DNA of 64,000 nucleotides from Stachybotrys elegans (GCA_020746835.1 JAGPNK010000003.1:248001-312000); one strand, 5' to 3'; positions 23,131 through 38,752 are shown, counted from the stretch's first letter. Made by a program: numbers and translations. Notes: generated by a model from the sequence alone, not told the origin.

Positions 23131-25104
23131 ATGGAGAAGGTCGACTGCGTCGTCATCGGCACCGGTAAGTCCTCCCCTGACCCGTCTCTGTTGGCAGCTT
23201 GCTGAAATTCCCCCTAGGCCTGTATGGCATGGCAGCTGCGAAGCAGTATCATGCCCTCAACCCGCAGAGCTCTCTAGTCGTCTTTGAACGCGACTCCTCC
23301 GTGGGTGGTACCTGGTCCGACCACCGCCTCTATCCAGGCATCACGGCCAATAACCTGTTGGGTGGCCTTGAGTACCCCGACTTCCCCCTGGACCCCGAGA
23401 CCTTCGGGGCCAAGAAGAACGAACACATTCCCGGCGCTGCTCTCAATGCCTACTTCAAAGCAGTCGCCGACAAGTTCGGCATCACTCCCCTTATTCGCTT
23501 CAACACCAAGGTCCTGGTCGCTGAGCATCAGGAAACCGAGGAAGGCGGCTGGGAGCTGACAACGCTCAACTCTGTCACCAATGTTGAAACCAAGCTCTAC
23601 ACACGCCGATTGATCGTGGGCACCGGGCAGACCTCGGAGCCCTTTGTTCCTCACTTTGAGGGCCAAGAGACCTTTGGACGTCCCATCTTCCATGGCAAAG
23701 ATTGGCCCAAGTACGCAGACACCCTCAACAAGGATACCAACATTACAGTGTTTGGTGGAAGCAAATTTGCTTGGGATGCCGTCTACCAGTATGCCTCGGC
23801 CGGTGCCAAGGTCAACTGGGTCATTCGCTGTGAGTTCACTCCCATCTACGTCTCTTGTGCGTCATTGTCTCTAACCAACGGCCTCCGACAGCATCTGGTC
23901 ATGGTCCTTGCTGGATGTCATCGTCATGGGTGACGCCATTTAGTAGATGGATCGAGGAACTTGCTAGTACGTATCAGTCCCCCCTCTGCTATTCCTCATG
24001 ATTCCTAACCGTCACGAAACAGATACTCGCGTCCTCACCTGGTTCAGTCCTTGTGTGTGGGGTCAGCACGATGGCTATACCAAAACCCGCAGCTTCCTTC
24101 ACGGCACTGCCCTGGGACGAGCTGTCGTTAATGGCTTCTGGTCCGTCCTCGGTCAGGACGTCTTGTCAAGATACCACTTCGACTCTCATCCAAACCTCGC
24201 CAAGCTTAAGCCTTGGACCACCGCTATGCTCACGGGGCCTAGCTACAGTATCTTGAACTACAAGACTGACATGCTTGAGCTTCTCAAGAGCGATTTGATC
24301 ACTATACATATAGGCGAGATTGATCATCTTAGCCCGGGCATGGTCCATTTGGCCGACGGTACCCAGTTCGAGTCTACTGCTCTCCTTTCCCACACGGGAT
24401 GGAAGCATGTGCCCCTTGTCAAGTTCCTCCCCGAGGGTATCGAGAAGGAGTTGGGTATTCCTCACTCACCCCTGGATCACAGCGATGATGCGGATCTCGG
24501 CAGCAACGAGGCGTTGCTGCAAAAGGCCGATGAGGAGATTCTGCGATCCTTCCCCATGCTTAAAAACCAGCCTAACTGGAACCCGAACTTTGTTCCGTTG
24601 ACGGAGCAGAAGGGTATCGACAGCGATGACCCTCACGCCCCCACCAAGCCAATCACGCCTTGGATGCTATACCACTTCATCGTCCCTTCATCAGAGCGCT
24701 TCCTCAAGACCAGAGATATTGCATTCACTGGTGCTGTTAGCACCTTCAGCAACCCTATTGCTTCACACCTCATCGGCCTCTGGATCAGCGCATACTTCAA
24801 TGGACAGCTCGCGGTCAACCCAAGCGCTGCCGTTGGAGACAAGGAGGCTTTGGCCAAGATACAATACGAGACTGTCCTGCAAAACCGTTTCGGAAAGTGG
24901 CGTTATCCTACGGACTGGGGCACCACCAAACCCCCGGCGTTCATCTTCGATGCTGTGCCTTATCTCGACCAACTGTTGCACGACCTTGGCCTGCAGTCGC
25001 ATCGCAAGCCAGGCTGGTTGTCTGAGATGTGGAGCCCATATCTGCCCAAGGACTACAGAACAGTGAACGAGGAGTGGCAGAAGCTAAACAAGACCAAGGC
25101 CTAA
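23131..25104 (+). CDS. FAD/NADPH-dependent monooxygenase, FMO-like
   Basis: Flavin-containing monooxygenase-like protein of 600 residues. Exons are 23131-23164, 23218-23829, 23892-23966 and 24023-25104, joined as IGTGLYGMAAAK, WVIRSSGHGPCW and EELANTRVLTW. The FAD motif GTGLYG spans intron 1. FERDSSVGGTW ends the FAD-binding half, as in FMO and Baeyer-Villiger-type enzymes. A second dinucleotide-binding region follows at TNITVFGGSKFAWDA, here GxS/A-type. Such enzymes oxygenate small nucleophiles or ketones with NADPH and O2. No signal peptide or obvious anchor is seen. There is no close pathway partner, so the substrate is unknown. Confidence 0.88.
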
Positions 25105-25958
25105 TGGTCCCTTGGCAATGATCAGAGAGAAGGCTCCTTCAAACACTGCAGCGATTCTCTAGGTCCTGTTCCATATGTATTGAGAAGATTGTCTTAACAG
25201 AATAGCTCGTTGACCAAAGCTGGTCTCAATTTTGTCAACTCTGTTTTTAATATTAACCTGGGTTTCCACAAATACAAAATAACCTCAGTCTCTGTAAAAG
25301 TATTCCAACCCATATATTGCTCTCATTTTGCATCGATCCTCATTTCAATCGTCACTCCAGGCCTCGACGTTTCGTCTATTCATACAGGCAGTGAATCATG
25401 ACTAGATGTCGCGGTCACTCGGTACAGAGAGGGGGTAGTGAATTGAATAGGTTATATGTATTGACACTGGGAGTTTACTTGTGACTCCGACATTGGCTGT
25501 TAATGACAGAAGATTCCAAGATGGCAACAATATCGGCAAATGACAGCATGGGAGCTGTGGATGCTAAAACACAGTGAGAACAAGGCTTTTTTTACCCAGG
25601 ACAGGCCCCAGTAAATGACCCTCAGCTCTGCATGATTGTATAGGGTAGGCTGGCAAACGTAGCGAGAGCGAGATGTTGATTTTCAGATTCTTTTAGATAT
25701 GTATTTATTTAGGAAAGCAACGAAACATTTAAGAGGTATTGATAAAAGGCAATACTCTTTCGAGGCTTAGACACACATGAATGTGTTGAATCATTCTTGT
25801 GTTGAGATGTATAGATCGTCAAACCACAGCCCCCCCCTCTGTTGTCATGCTGCTGCAACTCCCTTCACATCTCATCTCGGAATGTTGTCTGGCAAGAGTA
25901 CCAGCAGAAAGAAAAATCGACAACTCCCAGAGGAAAGCGACATCTTTAACGTCACTTC
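25105..25958. other. Convergent intergenic spacer
   Basis: 3' flanks of the FMO-like gene and the disulfide oxidoreductase. AT-rich in places, with a short C run at 25831-25837. No supported gene. Confidence 0.5.
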
Positions 25959-27377
25959 TTATTTCTTGGAGGAAACCTGGGAGAATAGAGCGATTGCAAG
26001 ATCCTCGCTAAGCGAAGGGTGAGCAATGGGGAGATTCTTAACCTCCTCATAACTGGCTCCGAGCTTCATGGCAAGTTGGACAACAGGCAGCAATTCTCCG
26101 GCTCCAGGACCGAGGATGGTGAAGCCAAGAATCTTCTCGCCATCCTCCTCAATGAGAGCCTTGGCCAACCCTCTTGTGGCTTCTGGGCCCAATGTTCTCG
26201 CACGCAGGAAATGGGCCATCGGCGCTTTCACAAGTCGATATGGGATGCCTTTGGCTTGAGCTTCACGCTCCGTGAGACCAACTGTAGCCAGCTCAGGAGA
26301 AGTGAACAAGACGTTGGCTACCTGACGTCCCAGAGTGCCGTTAGGTCGTGGGCTTCCCGTAATGTGCGAATAGATAACCCGGTGATCATCATAGGCGATG
26401 TGGGTAAAGTGCGGGCTTCCAGCACAGTCCCCAGAGGCATACACACCCTGGGCTGAGGTGCCTAACTGTTCATCAACAGCCACATGACCATTAGCGGTGA
26501 GCTTCACACCAGCCAGTTCCAGGCCCATGTTGTCCGTGTTGGGGGTTCTTCCAGTAGCAACCAGCAAATGAGATCCTTCAATGGTGCCAAGGGCCTTGCC
26601 GCCATCGGCCGATGTCAGCTCAACAGTAACAGTGCTACCACTGGTGCCAGTGACGGCCGTAATGGTGGTCGAGGTCAACACTTTGACTCCTTCGTCTTGG
26701 AGAATGCCAGTCAATTGGTCCACCATGTCCTTGTCCTGACCCGGCAGGATCTGCTCCTGTCGCTGGACCACAGTAACCTCTGAGCCGAAGCGACGGAAAG
26801 CTTGGGCGAATTCTGTACCAATGTAGCCACCCCCGAGGATGATCAGGTGGGATGGCAAGACCTCGATATCCAGAAGCTCGATATGAGTCATGGCAGCTTC
26901 CGCGAGCCCTGGGATAGATTGGTCAACAAAGGCACGGGAACCCGTGGAAATGTTGATGTAGTCCGCCGTCAGAAGCCGCCCATTGACCTCGATGAGCTTC
27001 GGGCCCACAAACTTCCCAGTGCCCAGAATGATCTCTGTTCCTTTAGTATCGAAGCCCGCCTGGACGAGGTCGACGAGACCTTGAGGTCCGTAGATCATGT
27101 TGTCCTTTCTCTTCTTCACGATGGACATATCCAACTTGTTGGGAGAGGCTGGGTGGGCGGAAGGAAACAAAGAGTGGTACTCATGGTTCGTATGGGCGGC
27201 ATGAAGAAAGCTCTTGGATGGAAGGCAAGCAACGCTTGGGCAGGAGCCTGTGATATGGCTGCGCTCGACGACAACGCATTTCATGCCAAGGTTAGCTGAG
27301 AGACTCCATGCTACAGAGCGCCCAGCTTCACCACTGCCAATAGAGATGTAGTCGTACTTTTCAGGAACTTTCTCCAT
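25959..27377 (-). CDS. Pyridine nucleotide-disulfide oxidoreductase (class I, MerA/lipoamide-dehydrogenase-like)
   Basis: Single-exon flavoprotein of 472 residues from ATG 27377; the longer open frame upstream starts without an ATG context. FAD-binding IGSGEAGRSVAW is followed by the redox-active pair in GSCPSVACLPSK (C-x4-C), the class I layout. An NAD(P)-binding motif follows (LIILGGGYIGTEFAQAFRRFG), then GVYASGDCAG of the second FAD site, and a C-terminal dimerisation domain with FTSPELATVGLTEREA and a catalytic His region (IAHPSLSED). No mitochondrial leader is apparent and the protein differs from E3 lipoamide dehydrogenase, so a general cytosolic disulfide or quinone reductase role is likely. 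Confidence 0.9.
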   Translation of the reverse strand: MEKVPEKYDYISIGSGEAGRSVAWSLSANLGMKCVVVERSHITGSCPSVACLPSKSFLHAAHTNHEYHSLFPSAHPASPNKLDMSIVKKRKDNMIYGPQGLVDLVQAGFDTKGTEIILGTGKFVGPKLIEVNGRLLTADYINISTGSRAFVDQSIPGLAEAAMTHIELLDIEVLPSHLIILGGGYIGTEFAQAFRRFGSEVTVVQRQEQILPGQDKDMVDQLTGILQDEGVKVLTSTTITAVTGTSGSTVTVELTSADGGKALGTIEGSHLLVATGRTPNTDNMGLELAGVKLTANGHVAVDEQLGTSAQGVYASGDCAGSPHFTHIAYDDHRVIYSHITGSPRPNGTLGRQVANVLFTSPELATVGLTEREAQAKGIPYRLVKAPMAHFLRARTLGPEATRGLAKALIEEDGEKILGFTILGPGAGELLPVVQLAMKLGASYEEVKNLPIAHPSLSEDLAIALFSQVSSKK

Positions 27378-28045
27378 TATCCTTGATTGCAAAGGTGGGT
27401 AGCTGAGAATAATGATGAACGTCGAAGTTGAGTGTCGGTATGGAGTGATTTGGTGAAACAGTCTTTCATCTTTGCTCTTTATATAGATTCTATGGTCTCT
27501 GGTACATGGGGATATATTGACGCATTTCTGCAACTCATGACTCTTGACGACAAGATTCCAAACCAACGACTAGAGGGATGGAATATAATGTGTGCTCCAC
27601 AGATCATTACATGGCACTCGTGGATGCGACAGACCCAGCAGAATTTGCACCATCGGTTTAATCCTCATGAGTCCATTGTAGACCTCTTCGCGAATATACA
27701 CGCGAGTTGAACTTAAACGTAGGTGGATCCACAAGTCATGATTCCTGAGCACCGTGATGTGGAATCATTCTTCCCGAAAAGGTAACGCAGGTAGGTTTAT
27801 ATGCAATAACTTCTCCGCACCATAATGTGGAATCTGCCTTCAAAGCAAGCAAGAAATAATGCTTTTATCAAAATCTATGAAATGGTCTATGAAGGAACCC
27901 AATCGACGCCTGCTTGTTTCCAGGGAATCTCGTGATAGATGACAAGTCGTGATATGATACAGTAGTACAACAGAATCATGGCCATGTATGGCTCATTGGG
28001 AAGGATGGTTGTATCGTCAGGGATGGTTTGCTCGCGCCTGTAACA
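27378..28045. other. Intergenic spacer
   Basis: Holds the promoter of the oxidoreductase, which runs leftward, and the 3' flank of the next leftward gene. No supported gene. Confidence 0.5.
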
Positions 28046-29038
28046 TTAACCATGCTTGACATGATCAGCGCGGTCCTTTTTCCACATGGCCTTTTCTTTC
28101 TTCAGACACCTTTGGCCCCATTTAATGGTGAGGAAGGCTCCAGCAGCTCCCCAGGCGGAGGGTACGGCCCAACCAAGGGTATAGGCAATCTCTGCATTGA
28201 TGGTCCATGCCAGCGCTATCAAGGCCACACTCATGACAAGACCAGAGATGGACCAGGCCCATAGCATCTGGACCAGCATGCGTCGGAACCTGGGGGAGGC
28301 GTTGAATCTCGCCAGTGCGGCCTCGCGATACTTCTTTCCGCCACCGCCATCGCAGGCGGTGATGTCTTCCATGATGCAAAAGGTGAGGGGAGGTGTCACA
28401 TCGCCGATGACGTGGGAGCTCAAGCGATGCCATCGCAGGCGCCAACCGAAATGGTAGGCAATACCCGTGTATATCATGTACACGACCACCATGATGATGC
28501 CTACAGGCATAATAATGCTAAGACCCCGGATCAGGGGCGGCTCGGGGATACTAAACCCAATCATGAGGGCCGTCATGACAAAGTAAGGGTTGCCGAGGAT
28601 GAGGTGGACGCTGTCGAAATGCCATCGCTTGCCCCCCTTGAGAGGCCTGTACTCGTCGGTGTTCCAGGCCAGGCGCAGACCACGAAGACCATACTCGCCG
28701 CCTGATATGAAGCCAAACATGGCCGTGATGATGGCGAACATTGCCCCCGGTCGCATGTCGGTGAGTCGCGAGATGGTGAAGTAGAAGATGATGGGGATCA
28801 ATGTGGTCTCAGTGAAGATGAGGAACCAAAAGGCGGCAATGGTGAGCTTGTGCTCGCGAAGGTTGTAAGGTAGTGGAGGGGGCCCATCGGCATAGTCTGA
28901 GGCGGCGGGCGCCGGTGAGACGGGAGGTTCTACTTCGTTGGCAGGCTCAGGGACGGTCGATTTAGAGTCGAGAGCGGGTGCTGGCGGGTCGGGGGCGATA
29001 GCCTCGCCGGGGGACGAGGCAACTGGTTGGGAGGCCAT
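28046..29038 (-). CDS. Multispanning membrane protein of unknown function
   Basis: Single-exon protein of 330 residues. I do not recognise the family. The first 55 residues are Pro/Ala/Ser-rich and acidic, so probably disordered and cytosolic. Six or seven hydrophobic helices follow: LTIAAFWFLIFTETTLIPII, GAMFAIITAMFGFISGG, YFVMTALMIGF, IIMPVGIIMVVVYMIYTG, MLVQMLWAWSISGLVMSVAL and AYTLGWAVPSAWGAAGAF. A Gly-rich, charged loop (DGGGGKKYREAALARFN) separates the two helix groups. The C-terminus is Lys-rich (KKEKAMWKKDRADHVKHG). Neighbours give no functional clue. The frame is long and has regular codon use, so a real gene is likely. Confidence 0.8.
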   Translation of the reverse strand: MASQPVASSPGEAIAPDPPAPALDSKSTVPEPANEVEPPVSPAPAASDYADGPPPLPYNLREHKLTIAAFWFLIFTETTLIPIIFYFTISRLTDMRPGAMFAIITAMFGFISGGEYGLRGLRLAWNTDEYRPLKGGKRWHFDSVHLILGNPYFVMTALMIGFSIPEPPLIRGLSIIMPVGIIMVVVYMIYTGIAYHFGWRLRWHRLSSHVIGDVTPPLTFCIMEDITACDGGGGKKYREAALARFNASPRFRRMLVQMLWAWSISGLVMSVALIALAWTINAEIAYTLGWAVPSAWGAAGAFLTIKWGQRCLKKEKAMWKKDRADHVKHG

Positions 29039-29822
29039 GGGAATTTGTAATGTGTATGTTCGTCGGGTTCGTCGGGTCGAGTCAAGTCGATGTCGCAGAG
29101 GTCTGCTGGCCGGAGATCGTGCGACGTTGGATTAGGCTCTTTTTTCCTCTTGTCTCAACGGCGAGAGACAAAGGGAACACGGCGCGGGAAGTGGGTGGAA
29201 TGAAGATAAAGAAGCAAAAAAGAAATCACAGAGATAAAGAGACCAAGGGATCGAGATGACGGGCGCTAGAACCGAAGAAAGGCCCGGTTGGCTTGCGCGT
29301 AACGCAGCATCATGAAGTGCTACGGTCTCGGCAGTGGCGGACACAATAGCGACGGACAGGCGTACAGGCTGCGGCGTTTACGGTACTAGGCTTCGCTTGG
29401 CATGACATTATCGTGGCTATATTGGGCCAGAGTGACGTCGTCCATGGGCCACCCCTGGCCCACGGGCAACCTTATTACGAATTAGCTAAGGCCGTTGGTG
29501 CCGCATTCGGGATATAATCGAGGGATCGTTTGCTCCGTCCCTGTACTAATGACAGAGGACAAGACGGCGATAGGATGAGGAATCTGTGGGGGGGAAGAAG
29601 ATGGCCAGATGTGGTGAATATCCGCACTATTTTCTTAGTAGAGACAGACCCTGAGCAGAGGTAATTCCTGTTATGTATTGATTTGTAAATGGATGCCAGC
29701 GGTTGTGATAACGCTGTGACAACGTTGTGACGGCGAAGCCTCCTGAAGAAAATAAGCAACATTTCCCCTCCCTCTCTCCATTCCATTCACTCTTCTCGTC
29801 GCAACACACCACTATCCACACC
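29039..29822. other. Divergent intergenic region
   Basis: Promoter space for the unknown membrane protein (left) and the alpha/beta hydrolase (right). A CT-rich leader is at 29764-29800. No gene seen. Confidence 0.5.
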
Positions 29823-30797
29823 ATGGCCCTCACCTATGACTTCATCCGCTTGGCGACGAAACCCGCCGCGCAATTATGCTTCGGCTTCGTCCCCGCAGCC
29901 GCCTCGCCAGCCCCATCCCAGACCCCGCCGATCCTCGCCGTCTTCCTCAACGGGCTCGGCAGGCCACAGGCAGCCTGGGAGCAGACGGTCCACCTCCTGC
30001 GGCAGTCTCCCGCCAGCGACGCCCTCGCCATCCTGACATACGACCGCTTCGGCCAGGGCAAGACCGAGGACCGCGACCCTGCCGACGAGGGCAGCCCGGA
30101 CCCGTCCCACGCCCACGACTGCGCGAGCGTCGTCGCCGACCTGCACCAGCTCATCTCGCAGATTGTGGCCGACAAGATGGGCGTGAGCGACCCGCGGCGT
30201 GTGCGGCTGCTGCTGGTGGGAAACTCGATTGGCTGCTCCCTCGCGCGCCTCTACGCCCAGGCGCACCCAGGCGCAGTCGCGGGCGCCGTCCTCCTCGACA
30301 GCACCCTCACCGACACCGACTTTGTGTCCATCTTCCCCGACCCGGATGCCAGCGGCTTTGACGGCTCCAAGCTGCCCGCAGGGGTCACGCCCCAAGACCT
30401 CCGGACCACCCGCCGCACCATCGGCGCCATCTTCCACCCCAGCGTAGGCAGCAAGGAAGGCCTGAGCCGCAGAAACCTCGCTGAGCTGCTCCCACATGCC
30501 GACTCACCACCGCTGCAAGGGTACGGCCAGCAGCCCCCCTTCATCACCGTCATTGGCCACGACCGCAGGACGTTTGCGGATGCCACATGCAAAGACCTAA
30601 AAATCCCGGTCGAGGTGACGGAGAGTTACATGAACCCCTACTGGCACCGCTACAATCAAGGTTTAGCCAAGCTGACTGATCCCGCGCGAAGCGTCGGCCC
30701 ATTGGAAGCACCTGATGCGGGCCACTTTATCCAGGTAGACAACCCGGGGTTTGTCGCTAGTCATATCCAGGACGTGCTGGGAAAGATACAGCAGTGA
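29823..30797 (+). CDS. Alpha/beta hydrolase fold protein
   Basis: Single-exon protein of 324 residues from ATG 29823. It has the classical alpha/beta hydrolase_1 layout: VFLNGLGRPQAAWE as the oxyanion-region strand and loop, TYDRFGQGKTEDRD after strand 4, a nucleophile elbow LVGNSIGCSLARLYA with Ser in GNSIG, and a C-terminal His in APDAGHFIQVDNP. The family spans esterases, epoxide hydrolases and dehalogenases, so the reaction is open. Codon use is strongly C-ending. No signal peptide is seen. Confidence 0.85.
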   Translation: MALTYDFIRLATKPAAQLCFGFVPAAASPAPSQTPPILAVFLNGLGRPQAAWEQTVHLLRQSPASDALAILTYDRFGQGKTEDRDPADEGSPDPSHAHDCASVVADLHQLISQIVADKMGVSDPRRVRLLLVGNSIGCSLARLYAQAHPGAVAGAVLLDSTLTDTDFVSIFPDPDASGFDGSKLPAGVTPQDLRTTRRTIGAIFHPSVGSKEGLSRRNLAELLPHADSPPLQGYGQQPPFITVIGHDRRTFADATCKDLKIPVEVTESYMNPYWHRYNQGLAKLTDPARSVGPLEAPDAGHFIQVDNPGFVASHIQDVLGKIQQ

Positions 30798-32018
30798 GGG
30801 CATAGTTGGTACAGCATCTAGACTTGGGAATGATAGAGGGACATGTGGTCGCTTGCATGCCATACTACCGCGAGCAGTCCACGATCCTAATTTACAGCCA
30901 AGCATTACATACAGCGTCCGTGTAGATTCATTATCCAGCATTGCGTATCCTCGTCAGCGCCAAGGCGATATGCCAAAGGTGACGTGACTGATCAGCCCTC
31001 CAACCCACCAGCATACCCTGCGGTAAGCACATCGCTCTGACGCCTTTATAACCTCCATCGATCGCCAAGATGCCCAAGTCCTGATACGACATGGTCTCAA
31101 TCTTAATACATTATGGCGCACAGTAACAATGAACAGCCCGCAACCCACCAGTGATGATGATTGCGGTATACGTAGTGAACCCCCTACAGATTTTCTTCCT
31201 GGTCCGAAAAGCCAAAGTCACCCACCATAAGATCATTAAATAGACGCCAGTTTTACGTTCCTATCAGAACATTCGGCTGTAACGCTCCTAATTGTCAAAA
31301 CTCATAAAATCTCCAACTCGATACAGGCTCTTCAACGGCGGGTGCACCCAGGACTATGAAGGCATGCCCTCCGGTACATTATTATTTCAATCTCATCTGC
31401 CCCGAAGACATACGAGCGACACGTCATTTCTTTGGCTTATGTAAAAGCTTTGTGTAGAACGATCTGTCCCCGTTCTCCAGGTGCTTGAGAAACCGCCGGA
31501 GTTTGCTTGATCGGCACTTGCATTCCTATAGTAAAACAATGTGAGCACTGTTTGATCCGGGATGAGCCTCTCCGCATGGTTCCAGATCACCGCACGTATC
31601 AGGATCTCATCGTCATGGATTGCAAGACCTGCACCGAGAAGACCTCGTCAGCTGCCACCTTTACAAGCTGTATCAAAAGTAGCTGCACAAATCTGCGACA
31701 CTACATCCTGGGGTTGCTGGTGTCGCCACTGACTGGTCACATTCAGTCACTTTACTCGGACTATCATGACTGGTTGGGACGGCTGAAGGTGCTTTTGGAG
31801 GCCAGAGTGCAAGGCGGGTGTCATCTTCCTCGACTTCTCCGTCCCAATGACTGAGCAATTCATTCAGAAAGTACGTGAATAAGCTTTGTATTTAGTTTAG
31901 CTGCGTATTCGGAAACTAATACTTTCCTTGAACAAAAGAAATGAAGGTGAATGAATGCACTCCCAAACCCCCTCCTACTTAGACTATATCCAGCCCAGCC
32001 CTTCTATCAACAGACAAA
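30798..32018. other. Convergent intergenic region, no supported gene
   Basis: 1.2 kb between convergent genes. A Cys-containing ORF at 31507-31854 begins at TTG, not ATG, and has no domain I recognise, so it is not called. Confidence 0.5.
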
Positions 32019-33444
32019 CTAGACCCTCGAGACCTCTCGGGACCCGACAATCTTCTCCCACGCCGTTATTGTTTCCATCATGACGTCGGTACTCCACATG
32101 AACTCCTGCGACTTGGCATCAGACCACTTGTCGTCGCTCTTGACGCCGCTCTTTAGCATGGCCGCTTGGGCTCGCAACATCTGATCACGCTTGCGCTGCA
32201 TCTCTCCGTCCGGCAGGTGGAGGCTTGCGCCGGTGATCGAGGCACTGGCGGCAATCGTGTCTGCACGCAGCTTGCGTACGTCCTGGTACAGGGCGAGTGC
32301 TTCTGGGATATTGTCCGTGCATGTAAAGGCTGTTGCCAAAACAGCGGCGTCCTCGATGCCGTTTGCCGCACCCTGGGCGATGTAAGGCAGCATAGGGTGG
32401 CAGGCATCGCCGGCAAGGGCAACCTCGCCTTGGACCCAAGTGGGCAGAGGCTTCATCGTTTTCAGGGGCCAGTCGACGACCTCATCATCGGTCAGCGACA
32501 ACCAAGCTTGGATAGTCGGGCACCAGTTCTTGAAATAGGCCAGCATTTCATCCCTGTTTCCACGTCTCTCCCAGATCTCCTCATCCTGTGAGCCCGACTT
32601 CTCTTTTGACGGGTGGATGAGGACGAGGTTGTAAAGAGTGTTTTGCTTGATAGGATAGCCAACAATGTGCCCGCCAGGCCCCATGTACCTCATTCCTGTG
32701 CTTCCGTCCATCAGCTCCAAAAGTGAGTTGTTGTTAAGAACCTTCTCCCGGGGGATAAGCAGCCGGTATGCGGCGTCTCCCGTGGGGATCAGCTCGTTGG
32801 AGAAGCCGAGTTGATGTGCCATCTGCCTCCTGATGCTGGACTTGATGCCGTCGGCAGCAATGATAACGTCACCCTGGTACCACTCCATTGATCCATTGTC
32901 TTTGTTGACAGCCAGGATCCTGGGCAGGAAGCAAGGGTCGACGGCCTGTACAGCTCGGCCAGTGATGATCTTGCAACCACTTGCCTCGGCAGCATCCAGC
33001 AATATGCGTTGTAGGTCACCTCTGTGGATCACGCCCGCGGGGGCTCCGAACTTGAAACCGACCATCGGCATGCCAGGGGAAGCGGTAACTTCTTCGTCGT
33101 CGTATCGCCTGGGATGGTGGTTAGTATGCTGTCCAATTTCTGCACATCATAGAGAAAGCTGAAGCCTACCTGAGACTTGCTCGAGTAATCATAGTCATCT
33201 TCCTCACTACGCTCTCCAGGACGCCTAGTCTGCTGAGAATGCGCGTTGCGTTAGGTGCCATCTGCAGGCCGGCGCCGACTTCGCTAATCTGCGGTGCCTG
33301 CTCGAGGATAGTGACCGAGTGTCCCGTACGACGGAGAGCCAGGCCGGCTGTAAGGCCCGTGATGCCAGCGCCAACGACGACGACATGCAGGGGCCGAACA
33401 GCCATGCGGCCTGCATGGGGGTAGTTGTCCCGTAGTGTTTCCAT
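32019..33444 (-). CDS. FAD-dependent aromatic hydroxylase, salicylate-hydroxylase type
   Basis: Class A flavoprotein monooxygenase of 454 residues. Exon 1 is 33444-33170, intron 33169-33109, exon 2 is 33108-32019, joined as ITRASLRRYDDEEV. It has VVVGAGITGLTAGLAL (FAD Rossmann motif, about 20-35), IIAADGIKSSIR (DG motif) and VALAGDACHPMLPYIAQGAANGIEDA (GD motif). The LPYxAQGxxxxxEDA form is typical of salicylate 1-monooxygenase and 6-hydroxynicotinate-type enzymes, which hydroxylate an aromatic ring with NAD(P)H and O2. No signal peptide. It could serve breakdown of plant phenolics or a biosynthetic pathway; the neighbours do not decide which. Confidence 0.88.
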
Positions 33445-34584
33445 GGTTCTAATAAACGAAGAGTGGTGGTGGTGTGGTGATGGTATACGGTTGTGGAAGC
33501 TGAACACCCAGTATGACAGTCGGGAGAAGGACAAGCTAAATAGAGTCGCTCACTTCATATCGATGATGGAAGGAGAGTCGAGGGCACCAAGACATGTTTC
33601 GTAACACACAATTTCTATGCCGCTGGACTCACGCATGGTGTTTGATGCTTTACACCCAAAGCCCCTTGTACCCGGGTGACGTACTCTGTTCTACCTCGCG
33701 TGGTCAGATGTATTATCCTGTGTATTATCCTGAGGGCAGTCCTGCCATCCTTGACCACAGGAGAGCACGGTGAAGGGGTTGGAGAGTAGTATTACAGGGC
33801 TGGAGGTTCAGCAGATAGGGCGCGATCCGAGACACATGGGCAGCGCCTCAGGGGGTTCTATCTGCGAACTCGAGCCCTGAGTAGTCTCGGCAGTATGAGC
33901 GAGTGCTCCAGGGCGCATGCGTGAGCGATGACGCGCGCGAAATGAAATGGACTGCATTTGTTGTCTATGATGGGCAGACCCTGCAGCATACTAGGGGCTG
34001 GAGAATGAACCTTTAGTGTTTCACTCGCCACTGGAGCTGTTGTTTCGATGACAATGACATTGGGCAAGGCGGCTGGCATGACGACCGAGACTATCCCTCG
34101 TCCTCGGCTTCAAGGAGTAGGTACTCTGTCTTCCGTGTAACATTACCATCCCTTGCCGACTTTGCTCTCTATCTCATTTAAAGGTCTAGATTCTTGGGCC
34201 TACGGTGGTTGTACGAGCAGTGCTTCCGAAACTCACCGATGTCTCGGCGTGAGACATTGCGCTTTTTTTCTCGTCCCTTTCTGTTCAGGTGTCCGTCACC
34301 ACTAATACGCATACATAATGCCACAGTGGAGTTCTCGACGGATAATTGACTGGCAAGGAAGTGGGTATTCCATTACCTCTTTTCCCTCCCTCCATCTTGC
34401 CTCCCTTCGTCCATCGAGTCAATCAAGGCCGGCGACTGGAACGTAGCTTTCGCACCCGTTTTTCTTCCCATAATTTTTTTCTCTCTCTTGTCGCTTGTAG
34501 CCTCGAAGTGCGCCTCTTTCTCGCACGACACAAGACATCGAATCAATAGGGCGACTCTACTTCATTACTGGAAGAGACGCGAAA
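33445..34584. other. Divergent intergenic region
   Basis: Promoter space of the salicylate-hydroxylase-type gene (left) and the cupin gene (right). The tetranucleotide-rich phrase TGTATTATCCTG is repeated in tandem at 33707-33731. No supported gene. Confidence 0.5.
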
Positions 34585-35043
34585 ATGGCTGCTTCTACCT
34601 CGGCGCTGGAAATTATTCAGGCACTGAACCTGACACCACACCCAGAGAAGGGATACTACATCGAGACGTTTCGCGATGAAGAAACGACAGCGGAAGGCCG
34701 GTCGCTGAGTACGTGCATCTACTACCTCCTCGAGGGCGAGTCGGGGCTCTCGCACTGGCACCGCGTGCTCGACGCCGTGGAGATATGGCACTACTACGCG
34801 GGCGCGCCCATGACCCTCTCGCTGTCCAGGAATGACGGGAGCCCGGTGCGGGACTACGTGCTGGGCAAGGACATCCTCAAGGGAGAGCGGCCTCAGGTCC
34901 TCGTGCCGCGGGGTGTGTGGCAGCACGCGCAGAGCATGGGGGAATGGACCCTGGTGGGATGCACGGTTGCGCCGGCCTTTGTCATGGAGAATTTCGAGAT
35001 GGCCAAGGAGGGATGGGAGCCGAAGGGGGCGGATAGCCAGTAA
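34585..35043 (+). CDS. Small cupin protein (DUF985 family)
   Basis: Single-exon protein of 152 residues, the usual length for the family. It has the cupin pattern HPEKGYYIETFRD near the start, then TCIYYLLEGESGLSHWHRV, DAVEIWHYYAGAPMTLSL, VPRGVWQHAQS and WTLVGCTVAPAF. The histidines in SHWHR, IWHYY and WQHAQ could bind a metal or ligand in the beta barrel. The biochemical role of this family is not settled. The protein should be cytosolic. It is transcribed toward katG, 1.4 kb away, with no sign of coupling. Confidence 0.88.
   Translation: MAASTSALEIIQALNLTPHPEKGYYIETFRDEETTAEGRSLSTCIYYLLEGESGLSHWHRVLDAVEIWHYYAGAPMTLSLSRNDGSPVRDYVLGKDILKGERPQVLVPRGVWQHAQSMGEWTLVGCTVAPAFVMENFEMAKEGWEPKGADSQ

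Positions 35044-38752
<3,709 letters not shown>

Noticed and set aside
31507..31854. Cys-containing 115-codon ORF
   Set aside because: It starts at TTG and the Cys spacing matches no finger family. No upstream exon with an ATG was found.
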